A DNA stretch of 47,449 nt, from NCBI GenBank assembly GCA_902623545.1, contig CACNUI010000011.1, forward strand, positions 1 through 47,449, in the 5' to 3' direction. Made by a program: the position numbers and the translations under genes. Numbering within the stretch: position 1 is the first letter of the stretch; each line of letters begins with the position of its first letter. The notes below the pieces were generated by a model that worked only from the letters and a program-made list of their open reading frames with translations, had not been told where the DNA came from and did not search any database. Below, in pieces: positions 29,550-35,852 of the stretch. Source of the stretch: an uncultured Alphaproteobacteria bacterium. GTDB lineage: Bacteria; Pseudomonadota; Alphaproteobacteria; HIMB59; GCA-002718135.

Positions 29550-29600
29550 ACGTTCATCACTTTAACTAGTGACGGAAGTAGACAATAGTCGAAGGAACGC
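29550..29600 (+). ncRNA. Glutamine riboswitch aptamer 1 (glnA RNA type)
   Basis: The sequence matches the glnA RNA (glutamine riboswitch) core. P1 is CGUUC (29551-29555) with GAACG (29595-29599). P2 is UCACU (29557-29561) with AGUGA (29568-29572), closing a loop UUAACU. Then comes the conserved strand CGGAAGUAG, then P3 GAC/GUC with loop AAUA (29581-29590), then CGAAGGAACGC. The strand joining P2-P3 and the GAAGGAACGC 3' side are the nearly invariant ligand-binding elements of this class. Glutamine riboswitches are established sensors of free L-glutamine. A nearly identical second copy follows 18 bases later. Confidence 0.92.
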
Positions 29601-29616
29601 ATGCAAAGTTATAAAA

Positions 29617-29668
29617 TCGTTCAATTTGCTTTAAGCAAATCGGAAGTAGGTTATTACCGAAGGAACGC
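29617..29668 (+). ncRNA. Glutamine riboswitch aptamer 2 (glnA RNA type)
   Basis: The second copy has P1 CGUUC (29618-29622) with GAACG (29663-29667), a longer P2 AUUUGCUU/AAGCAAAU (29624-29631 with 29633-29640, of which the terminal pairs must open for the loop), the conserved CGGAAGUAG (29641-29649), P3 GGU/ACC with loop UAUU (29649-29658) and CGAAGGAACGC. P2 and P3 differ completely in sequence from copy 1 while still pairing, which is strong covariation evidence for the structure. Tandem glnA aptamers are known and sharpen the response. The regulated gene is amtB, 92 bases downstream. Confidence 0.92.
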
Positions 29669-29710
29669 GGATATTATTATTAATTTCCATAGCTAAGCAT
29701 GAAAAGTAAC

Positions 29711-29733
29711 ACATGACTCAATGTGAGCCATGT
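29711..29733 (+). promoter_or_regulatory. Hairpin between riboswitch and amtB (possible expression platform)
   Basis: ACAUGACUCA (29711-29720) pairs with UGAGCCAUGU (29724-29733) around an AUG triloop, with a single A-C mismatch. It sits 43 bases after the second aptamer and 18 bases before the amtB Shine-Dalgarno GGAGGA (29751-29756). No U-run follows, so it is not an intrinsic terminator; it may act in translation control. It covers the start of a 15-codon upstream frame at 29713. Confidence 0.5.
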
Positions 29734-29760
29734 ACTTTGAAATTTATAATGGAGGATTAA
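29713..29760 (+). CDS. Candidate 15-codon leader peptide upstream of amtB
   Basis: A short frame ATG...TAA encodes MTQCEPCTLKFIMED. It lies wholly between the tandem glutamine aptamers and amtB. Its stop overlaps the amtB start as TAATG (TAA 29758-29760, ATG 29760), and the amtB ribosome site GGAGGA lies inside it, so translation could be coupled. Against it: no clear Shine-Dalgarno precedes its ATG, and the start codon is buried in the hairpin at 29711-29733. It may be chance, but the exact stop/start overlap and its position make it worth recording. Confidence 0.3.
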   Translation: MTQCEPCTLKFIMED

Positions 29761-31046
29761 TGTTAAAAAAATCTATATATTTCATTAGCATTCTTGCCGT
29801 CTTTATGCTCTTTAGTTCATATGCAAGAGCCGAAGTTGATGGCGAAGTGCAATACATTTTAAATACATTCCTATTTCTTGTATCTGGGTTCTTAGTCATG
29901 TGGATGGCTGCAGGATTTGCAATGCTTGAATCAGGACTTGTTACGTCCAAAAGTGTAGCAACAATTGCTGCAAAAAATATAGGCTTATATTCAATAGCTG
30001 GCTTAATGTTCTGGTTAGTTGGATACAATATGGCATATGGCATCCCTGCAGGCGGTTTTATAGGATCTCCACTTCCTTGGAGTGATGGTAGCGCTCTTGA
30101 TACAGGTTATTCAGACGGTTCTGACTGGTTCTTCCAAATGGTATTTTGTGCAACAACATGCTCAATTGTATCTGGAACACTAGCTGAAAGAATCAAAATT
30201 TGGCCATTCTTTATTTTTTGTGCTTTATTAACTGGTTTCATTTATCCAATCGAAATGGGTTGGCAGTGGGGTGGAGGATACTTAGCGGAAGCTGGTTTCT
30301 CAGATTTTGCTGGTTCAACTCTCGTACATAGTGCAGGAGCAGCAGCAGCACTTGCTGGTGCAATTTTATTAGGCCCAAGGTTAGGAAGATTCACTGATAG
30401 TGGTGAAGCAGCTCCAATGGAACCTTTTGCAAATTCTTCAATACCTCTTGCAACTCTTGGTGTATTTATCCTATGGCTTGGATGGTTCGGATTTAATGGT
30501 GGATCACAACTTGCAATGGGTACATTTGATGATGTTACAGCAGTAGCAACAATATATATAAATACTAACTTGGCAGCTGGTGCAGGTGTAATGGCTTGTG
30601 CAATAATTTCAAGACTGGTAACCGGTAAAACAGATGTTGTTATGATGCTTAATGGAGCATTAGGTGGTTTGGTAGCAATTACTGCAGAACCATTAGCTCC
30701 TTCTCCATTCTTAGCAGTGATCATTGGTGCTATTGGTGGATTAATCGTCTTCTATGGTACAAGACTTTTAATATCACTTAAAATTGATGATGTTGTTGGA
30801 GCAATTCCTGTACACGGTTTTGCTGGAATTTTTGGAACATTAGTTGTCCCAATTTCAAACAGCGCAGCAAGTTTTGGAGCCCAACTTTACGGTATAATAG
30901 CAATTAACGTTTTCGTTTTTGTCGTATCATTTATTATTTGGTACATCATGAAAATGCTCTTTGGTATTAGAATTAGTGAGGAAGCTGAAAAACTTGGTAC
31001 TGATAAATCTGAAGTAGGCGTTATGGCTTACAGTATCAGAGACTAA
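29760..31046 (+). CDS. amtB: Ammonium transporter
   Basis: Inner-membrane ammonium channel of the Amt/Mep/Rh family. ATG 29760 is preferred over an upstream in-frame ATG at 29730, because GGAGGA lies at 29751-29756 and the product then begins with a signal peptide (MLKKSIYFISILAVFMLFSS, cleaved near ARA). About eleven helices follow. Recognisable are FFQMVFCATTCSIVSGTLAERI, DFAGSTLVHSAGAAAALAG (conserved Asp and first pore His), FGFNGGSQ, and IPVHGFAGIFGTLVVP (second pore His). The cytoplasmic tail FGIRISEEAEKLGTDKSEVG is the site where PII proteins dock in homologues. Expression is very probably controlled by glutamine through the tandem riboswitch upstream. No glnK is adjacent. Confidence 0.96.
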   Translation: MLKKSIYFISILAVFMLFSSYARAEVDGEVQYILNTFLFLVSGFLVMWMAAGFAMLESGLVTSKSVATIAAKNIGLYSIAGLMFWLVGYNMAYGIPAGGFIGSPLPWSDGSALDTGYSDGSDWFFQMVFCATTCSIVSGTLAERIKIWPFFIFCALLTGFIYPIEMGWQWGGGYLAEAGFSDFAGSTLVHSAGAAAALAGAILLGPRLGRFTDSGEAAPMEPFANSSIPLATLGVFILWLGWFGFNGGSQLAMGTFDDVTAVATIYINTNLAAGAGVMACAIISRLVTGKTDVVMMLNGALGGLVAITAEPLAPSPFLAVIIGAIGGLIVFYGTRLLISLKIDDVVGAIPVHGFAGIFGTLVVPISNSAASFGAQLYGIIAINVFVFVVSFIIWYIMKMLFGIRISEEAEKLGTDKSEVGVMAYSIRD

Positions 31047-31051
31047 TGAAT

Positions 31052-31097
31052 TTAGTGATTAGCCAATCAAACTCCTTATAGTTGATCACTAATTTTT
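31052..31097 (+). terminator. Probable terminator after amtB
   Basis: Arms TTAGTGAT (31052-31059) and ATCACTAA (31085-31092) enclose an inner AACT/AGTT hairpin, and TTTTT follows at 31093-31097. This is a long-looped but plausible intrinsic terminator six bases after the amtB stop. The T tract is also the 5' edge of the G7/C8 hairpin at 31091-31126, so both structures cannot form together. Confidence 0.5.
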
Positions 31098-31126
31098 GGG
31101 GGGGTATAACCCCCCCCAAAAAAATT
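31091..31126 (+). repeat. Perfect G7/C8 inverted repeat between amtB and the winged-helix gene
   Basis: AATTTTTGGGGGGG (31091-31104) faces CCCCCCCAAAAAAATT (ending 31126) around a short TATAA(C) loop. It gives a stem of about 14 pairs, half of them G-C, unique in a window that otherwise hardly has G or C runs. The order is T-run, G-run, C-run, A-run, so neither strand has a U tail after the stem; it is not an ordinary terminator. It ends 13 bases before the next start codon and two bases before that gene's ribosome site (GGAG, 31129-31132). Confidence 0.75.
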
Positions 31127-31138
31127 ACGGAGCTTAGA

Positions 31139-31510
31139 ATGATGGAAAGTGAAATTATAAAAGAGAAAAAAAGAAATATATACTTAAGTTTTTTTTCAGA
31201 TGATCAATCGTACAAGTTCTTTTTTAAATCTATACTGCATCATGTCATCTCTCTTGAGGTATATGAAAATAATAATAAGGATGGCATTTCTTTCGAAGCT
31301 ATTTGTGCAAATGTCCCAAAATCAATTGGTTCTAGATCATCAATTCAATCTATTCTGAACGAAGCACTCGATAAGAACATATTTAAAAAATTTCAAAGTA
31401 AAAAAGATAAAAGAATTAAAAATTATTTCATAGGTGAAAATTTTGCAAATATGATCCATAATTGGCTAAAAAAAGAATATTCATACTTTAATAAAGCTAA
31501 TATAAGTTAA
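31139..31510 (+). CDS. Small winged-helix-like putative DNA-binding protein
   Basis: A 123-residue protein I cannot assign to a named family. ATG 31139 (or 31142) follows GGAG at 31129-31132; a frame extending to 31082 would run through the G7/C8 hairpin and is rejected. The order of elements resembles a MarR/winged-helix fold: a helix with KFFFKSILHHVISLEVY, a helix GISFEAICANVPKS, a probable recognition helix SIGSRSSIQSILNEALDKNIF, then a beta-wing-like basic hairpin KKFQSKKDKRIKNYFIG, and a C-terminal amphipathic helix. It follows amtB directly, so a nitrogen-related regulatory role is an inference from position. No effector domain is visible. Confidence 0.6.
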   Translation: MMESEIIKEKKRNIYLSFFSDDQSYKFFFKSILHHVISLEVYENNNKDGISFEAICANVPKSIGSRSSIQSILNEALDKNIFKKFQSKKDKRIKNYFIGENFANMIHNWLKKEYSYFNKANIS

Positions 31511-31535
31511 CAAAATTATTTTAGAAAGTATATTT

Positions 31536-31727
31536 ATGAAAACTGTATTTATTATATCTGGAAAAAAAATAATCCTTAAATATATGAGAAAAATGCCTGA
31601 AAAAGAGGTGATAAAAATGAAATCTTTTATAACTTCAAAAGGTGAGAAGCTCAGTAAATCGTCAAAATTTAAAATAAAAAAAATAATAGAAAAGGATAAA
31701 GAAAGAATATTTGAAGTAATACTTTAA
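31536..31727 (+). CDS. Hypothetical small basic protein
   Basis: A 63-residue, lysine- and isoleucine-rich frame (MKTVFIISGKKIILKYMRKM...) with no recognised domain. It starts 25 bases after the winged-helix-like gene and stops two bases before the convergent yqgE gene, as expected for a real gene in this tightly packed genome. Ribosome site and composition are unremarkable. It may be cotranscribed with the winged-helix-like gene. Translation is unproven and function unknown. Confidence 0.45.
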   Translation: MKTVFIISGKKIILKYMRKMPEKEVIKMKSFITSKGEKLSKSSKFKIKKIIEKDKERIFEVIL

Positions 31728-31729
31728 TA

Positions 31730-32281
31730 TTAGCAGTTACCAGAATTAAATGATAATTTATTTGGATCAACTCCCAGTAATCCATATGCATCTGTCCATT
31801 TATTACCAACACTGTCATCAAATATAAAATTGATATCAGTTTCTAAAGTCATCCAACTATTTGAAGCAAGTTCGAGCTCAATTTGACCTGGTCCCCAACC
31901 AGCATAACCTAAGGCCAGTAAACTATTTTTTGGACCCTTACCCTTTGATAAGTCATCAAAAAATTCTGATGTGCTTGTTAGTGCAATTCCTTTTGCAATT
32001 GTAAGAGTTTCTTTTTGCATAAACTCATCAGAATGAAGCACAAAACCTCTACCGCTCTCGACAGGTCCACCATATCTAATATATAATTTTTTATTCAGAA
32101 AGGGTTTGTCTATACCTAGTTGTTCAAGCAAATCAGGGTACAGATCAAAATCAATTTTTTTATTAATAATTATGCCCATTGCTCCATCTTTAGAGTGAGC
32201 ACACATATATATCACAGTTTTTTGAAATCTCTCATCTTGCAAAGAAGGCATTGAAATTAAGAACTGTCCTGTTAAATTCAT
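31730..32281 (-). CDS. yqgE: YqgE/AlgH family protein (UPF0301)
   Basis: A conserved cytoplasmic protein with no settled biochemical function. Family landmarks are LTGQFLISMPSLQDERFQKTVIYMCAHSKDGAMGIIINK at the N-terminus, YIRYGGPVESGRGFVLHS, and LLALGYAGWGPGQIELELASNSWM. The 183-residue length is normal. It is transcribed away from the dsbD-like gene, with 54 bases between the starts. Confidence 0.93.
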   Translation of the reverse strand: MNLTGQFLISMPSLQDERFQKTVIYMCAHSKDGAMGIIINKKIDFDLYPDLLEQLGIDKPFLNKKLYIRYGGPVESGRGFVLHSDEFMQKETLTIAKGIALTSTSEFFDDLSKGKGPKNSLLALGYAGWGPGQIELELASNSWMTLETDINFIFDDSVGNKWTDAYGLLGVDPNKLSFNSGNC

Positions 32282-32335
32282 ATAATATATATTCGTTTTA
32301 TTTTTAATAATTCAATATTTTACTGACTTTTTTTT

Positions 32336-34006
32336 ATGAACAAAGCACTATTTTTATCAAAATTAATATCATTTTTAACTTTATTATTATTTTTATCATT
32401 ATTTGCAATACCAGCTCTAGGATTATCTAGTGATTGGGTTATAAATGACAAATCAAAAGTAAGATTGATTTCGTCAAAAAGTTCAGTTGATAATGTTGAA
32501 GAGATAGTTTTAGGATTAGAATATAAACTTGAGCCTGGATGGAAAACATATTGGAAATCTCCAGGTGGAGGAGGATTCCCTCAAAAAATAATATGGAATA
32601 ACTCTAAAAATATTAAAGATATAATTATTAATTGGCCTAATCCTAAAGTATTTGAAATACTTGGTCTAACTTCATTAGGTTATGAAGAAAGGGTCATTTT
32701 TCCTCTAACAGTTAAATTACAAAATGCCAATAAACTAACCAGAGTTAATTTAAATATCAATTATCTTGTTTGTAAAGATATTTGTATTCCAGGTAATGCA
32801 AATCTTTTTCTTGAAATTGAATCAGGTAATGGTGAATATTCAGAGTTTTTTCATGAAATTGAGAAAATTAGATCTTTATTACCTAATGAAAAGATTAATC
32901 TTAGTCCATTAAACAAATTAGATACAGAGATAAAAAAATATTCTGATAAAATAAATATAAATATTATTGCTGAGTCTAATTCAAGTTTTATAAATACAAA
33001 TATTTTTTTACACACACCCTTTGGCTTACCAGTAGTTATACCAATTAATAACTATTCATTTAATTTAAATAAAATTAATTCAACTTTTACTTTTCCATTA
33101 AATCAATTTTCTAAAGATAATTTTCCATTAGAGATTTTGTTGTATGATAAAAATCATAATTTTAAATTAATAAAGAACGTTTCTGTTGAAGAAAGTATAC
33201 CTTTGATAAATAACACACTATTATTTGTTTTTCTTATATCAATTTTAGGAGGCTTTATATTAAATCTAATGCCATGTGTTTTTCCTGTTTTATCTATAAA
33301 ATTATTATCTGTTTTAAACAATAAAACAGAAAAAATTAGATTAAGTTTTCTTTATACGGCACTTGGAATAGTCACGTCCTTTTTTTTGTTAGCATTGTTT
33401 TTTGTAATACTCAAACAAATAGGTATTTCGGTCTCATGGGGCATGCAATTTCAAGAGCCATATTTCTTAATTTTTATTTTATTTATTCTTACATTTTTTT
33501 GTCTAAATACTTTTGGTATTTTCGAAATTAATTTACCTAATTTTATCAAAAATAATAATTTATATACTTTAGGAAACAATTTTTTTACTAAAAATTTTTT
33601 TAATGGTTTTTTTGCTACTTTGCTAGCCACACCATGTACAGCACCTTTCGTAGGTTCTGCTCTATCAGTAGCATTTACACAAACTTCAGCAATTCTATTT
33701 ATAATATTTATATTAATGGGTTTTGGAATGAGTTTACCATATCTTGCTGTTTCAATTTTACCACAATCAGTATCTTTATTCCCAAAATCTGGTAAATGGA
33801 CAATTTACGTAAAATACTTTTTATCAGTTTTATTACTTGGTACTATTATTTGGTTAATAAGCATTTTATATAATTTTTATAATGAATATTTCATTATTGT
33901 TTACCTGCTTATTTCGTTGAGTTTATTTGTTTCTTTTAAATTTAATCTCTTTAAATTTTACATCTCATTTTTTTTTCAATCTTTATTTTACTCTCAATTC
34001 CATTAA
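32336..34006 (+). CDS. dsbD: DsbD/ScsB-type thiol-disulfide transporter, N-terminal part before a frameshift
   Basis: Carries reducing power from cytoplasmic thioredoxin across the inner membrane. A signal peptide (residues 1-29) precedes a periplasmic domain with GWKTYWKSPGGGGFPQ and CKDICIPG, the type found with ScsB/cytochrome-c-biogenesis DsbD proteins. The membrane domain has about eight helices with the two redox cysteines in LMPCVFPVLS (near 312) and ATPCTAPFVG (near 431). The C-terminal thioredoxin domain is missing from this frame: after the nine-T run at 33968-33976 it ends in SLFYSQFH. One added T, or a -1 shift, would join it to the downstream frame and give one 684-residue protein of normal DsbD layout. 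Confidence 0.88.
   Translation: MNKALFLSKLISFLTLLLFLSLFAIPALGLSSDWVINDKSKVRLISSKSSVDNVEEIVLGLEYKLEPGWKTYWKSPGGGGFPQKIIWNNSKNIKDIIINWPNPKVFEILGLTSLGYEERVIFPLTVKLQNANKLTRVNLNINYLVCKDICIPGNANLFLEIESGNGEYSEFFHEIEKIRSLLPNEKINLSPLNKLDTEIKKYSDKININIIAESNSSFINTNIFLHTPFGLPVVIPINNYSFNLNKINSTFTFPLNQFSKDNFPLEILLYDKNHNFKLIKNVSVEESIPLINNTLLFVFLISILGGFILNLMPCVFPVLSIKLLSVLNNKTEKIRLSFLYTALGIVTSFFLLALFFVILKQIGISVSWGMQFQEPYFLIFILFILTFFCLNTFGIFEINLPNFIKNNNLYTLGNNFFTKNFFNGFFATLLATPCTAPFVGSALSVAFTQTSAILFIIFILMGFGMSLPYLAVSILPQSVSLFPKSGKWTIYVKYFLSVLLLGTIIWLISILYNFYNEYFIIVYLLISLSLFVSFKFNLFKFYISFFFQSLFYSQFH
33968..33976 (+). other. Nine-T slippery tract at the DsbD frame break
   Basis: Nine consecutive T bases, with U UUU UUU in register at 33970-33976 relative to the upstream frame. 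Reading one base back after this tract continues as FFFSIFILLSIPLINFFDQ, which completes a final transmembrane helix and leads into the thioredoxin domain. The break therefore lies within or very near this tract. Confidence 0.7.
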
Positions 34007-34083
34007 TAAATTTTTTTGATCAAGATCAATATTCAACTCCTGATAAAAATTGGGTTAATTTTAATGAAATAGATATAAATGAT

Positions 34084-34389
34084 ATGATTAAAAATAATGA
34101 AACTTTATTTATAGATATAACTGCTGACTGGTGTGTAACCTGTCAATTCAATAAAATAAATGTTTTAGAGAAAGAAAATATTAAATTGTTATTTGAAGAA
34201 AATGATATTACCTTAATAAGAGCTGATTGGACTAAACCTGATAGAAATATAGATATTTTTCTAAAAAAATTTAATAAGTTTGGTATTCCATTTAACGCTT
34301 TTTTTTCATCTAAATTTTCAGAAGGAATAATACTGTCTGAACTTTTAACTGAAAAAGAAATTTATGAATCAATTGAGAAACTAAAATGA
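34084..34389 (+). CDS. dsbD: DsbD C-terminal thioredoxin-like domain (frameshifted portion)
   Basis: The 101 residues from ATG 34084 form a thioredoxin-fold domain: LFIDITADWCVTCQFNKINVLE with the redox pair CVTC (codons at 34132-34143), then LIRADWTKPDRNIDIFLKKFNKFGIPFNAFF, where the IP before the last strand is the cis-proline. This matches the DsbD gamma domain. The same frame is open upstream at least to 33961 and encodes the missing last helix and linker, so ATG 34084 is unlikely to be a true start: a free cytoplasmic piece would be on the wrong side of the membrane. It overlaps the peroxiredoxin start by four bases. Confidence 0.82.
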   Translation: MIKNNETLFIDITADWCVTCQFNKINVLEKENIKLLFEENDITLIRADWTKPDRNIDIFLKKFNKFGIPFNAFFSSKFSEGIILSELLTEKEIYESIEKLK

Positions 34390-34856
34390 TTGAAAATATA
34401 CCTAATATAAAAGTACCAATAATTAAAAATGGTTCCTCCGATATACTTTCTTTAGCAGAAGAATTTTCAAATAAGAAAATAATACTATTTGGAATTCCTG
34501 GCGCGTTTACGCCTACTTGTTCTGAAGAACACTTTCCTGGTTATATTAAACTTTATGATCAAATTATAGAAAAAGGAATTGATAGTATTTATTGTTTATC
34601 AGTAAATGATAAATATGTAATGATCTCTTGGTTAATTAGTTATTCACAAAAACATAAAATATATGGCATCGCAGATGGTAATGCTGAGATAACCAAGTAT
34701 TTCAATTTAATTTCTGACAAAACTAATAATCATATGGGTTTTAGGAGCTCACGATTTGCGATGATAATAGAAAACAATAAAGTTAAAAAAATAAAAATTG
34801 AGAATTCAGGAGAATTAAATGTCAGTAGTGCTGATTACATATTAAAAAATTTATAA
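34386..34856 (+). CDS. Peroxiredoxin, Prx5/AhpE-like redoxin
   Basis: A thiol peroxidase of the Prx5 group that reduces hydroperoxides. The peroxidatic cysteine is in the hallmark GIPGAFTPTCSEEHFPGY (Cys near residue 44), with the supporting Thr and Arg in FTPTC and FRSSRFAMIIEN. SVNDKYVMISW is also conserved. Length 156 is typical. It overlaps the thioredoxin-domain frame by ATGA, so it is translated from the same message as the DsbD-like protein, a reasonable pairing of reductant delivery and peroxide defence. No C-terminal glutaredoxin domain is present. Confidence 0.92.
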   Translation: MIENIPNIKVPIIKNGSSDILSLAEEFSNKKIILFGIPGAFTPTCSEEHFPGYIKLYDQIIEKGIDSIYCLSVNDKYVMISWLISYSQKHKIYGIADGNAEITKYFNLISDKTNNHMGFRSSRFAMIIENNKVKKIKIENSGELNVSSADYILKNL

Positions 34857-34875
34857 AAATAAACTTTGTTTTTAT
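34853..34875. terminator. Weak A/T-only bidirectional terminator candidate
   Basis: Between the convergent peroxiredoxin and permease genes, ATAAAAA (34853-34859) can pair with TTTTTAT (34869-34875), with T-rich sequence on the far side. The stem lacks any G-C pair, so termination strength is doubtful. Confidence 0.25.
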
Positions 34876-35852
34876 GTTTTTCTTTTTTGTATTAATGCAT
34901 AAATAGTTACAGCAATCGTTATCATTAAACCATTAATAAATTGCACATAAAAGCCTGATAGACCAAGAGCTACAATCCCTGATTCAAGTGATCCAATAAT
35001 AAGTACTCCAATAAAAGTGCCATAAACTGTTCCTCTCCCTCCAAAAACTGAAGTTCCTCCTACAAAAACAGCAGCTAGAGTTGTTAACATTAATCCAGAT
35101 CCCTGAGTTGGCCAAAAGTAAAGCATTTCATACATTGTAAATATGCCAGCAAGAGCAGAGAAAAATCCAAGTTGAACAAACGCAATAATTTTGACTCTAT
35201 CAACATTAATACCCATCATCTGGGCGCTTGCTTTATTATCTCCAACAAAATGAATATGATTACCAAACTTATGATAGCGATATACCCATTGCATCAACCC
35301 TGTAAGAACTACAAACCAAATAAATTGTGCAGGTATTGTGTTGAATAACTTGTCTACGAATATAGTATGATGCCAAGTTCCATCTGCTTCATCAACTATT
35401 GCAATACCACTTCCTTGAGAAATGACATTTACTAAACCTCTCCAAAAAAATAATGTACCTATTGTAGCGACTATAGAGGGTATGCCTATTTTTGTCACCA
35501 AAAGTCCATTTACTAGACCTGCAAACATACCAAGTAGAGTTGCTAGAGCAAATGCAATAAAAAAGTTACCATCTGTCCCAGTTAAAAGCATTCCAAATGT
35601 TAAAGATGTTATTCCTACTATCGATGGAAATGATAAATCAATCTCACCAAGTGTTACAACAAAGGTGGCTGAAATTGCAATTATACCAAAAAATGGCATT
35701 GATTGCATAAAAGCTCTATATATAGGGAACCTAGTAAATACATGAGTAGCACCAAAAAAATAAATTAAAAATAAAACTATAGCAATAATTGTAATACTAA
35801 TTTCTAGACGATGTGTTTTTACAAAGTAGCTATTTAATATACTGGTTAACAT
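34872..35852 (-). CDS. CUT2 sugar ABC transporter permease (RbsC/FrcC-like)
   Basis: Membrane subunit of a monosaccharide importer. A 326-residue protein with about eight to ten helices and the family motifs FFGIIAISATFVVTLGEIDLSFPS near the N-terminus, GLLVTKIGIPSIVATIGTLFFWRGL, FVGDNKASAQMMGINVDRVKI (the EAA-like loop contacting the ATPase) and AAVFVGGTSVFGGRGTVYGTFIG. It is directly downstream of the ATPase gene (adjacent bases 35852/35853). FrcC (fructose/mannose/ribose) is the nearest well-known type; the substrate is not decided by sequence. Confidence 0.92.
   Translation of the reverse strand: MLTSILNSYFVKTHRLEISITIIAIVLFLIYFFGATHVFTRFPIYRAFMQSMPFFGIIAISATFVVTLGEIDLSFPSIVGITSLTFGMLLTGTDGNFFIAFALATLLGMFAGLVNGLLVTKIGIPSIVATIGTLFFWRGLVNVISQGSGIAIVDEADGTWHHTIFVDKLFNTIPAQFIWFVVLTGLMQWVYRYHKFGNHIHFVGDNKASAQMMGINVDRVKIIAFVQLGFFSALAGIFTMYEMLYFWPTQGSGLMLTTLAAVFVGGTSVFGGRGTVYGTFIGVLIIGSLESGIVALGLSGFYVQFINGLMITIAVTIYALIQKRKT

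Noticed and set aside
29730-29759. ATG 29730 as the amtB start
   Set aside because: It lies in the 3' arm of the hairpin, has no ribosome site, and would place ten polar residues before the signal peptide; GGAGGA positions ATG 29760.
30242-30724. 160-residue minus-strand frame inside amtB
   Set aside because: It is antisense to a securely identified gene, with Pro/Ala/Ser-rich low-complexity composition typical of a shadow frame and no domain.
31091-31126. G7/C8 hairpin read as a simple bidirectional terminator
   Set aside because: A bidirectional terminator has A-run, stem, T-run. Here the order is T-run, G/C stem, A-run on both strands, so no U tail follows the stem.
31082-31138. Possible longer N-terminus for the winged-helix-like gene (MITNFWGGITPPKK...)
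   Set aside because: It would translate through the G7/C8 inverted repeat; the GGAG at 31129-31132 points to ATG 31139 or 31142 instead.
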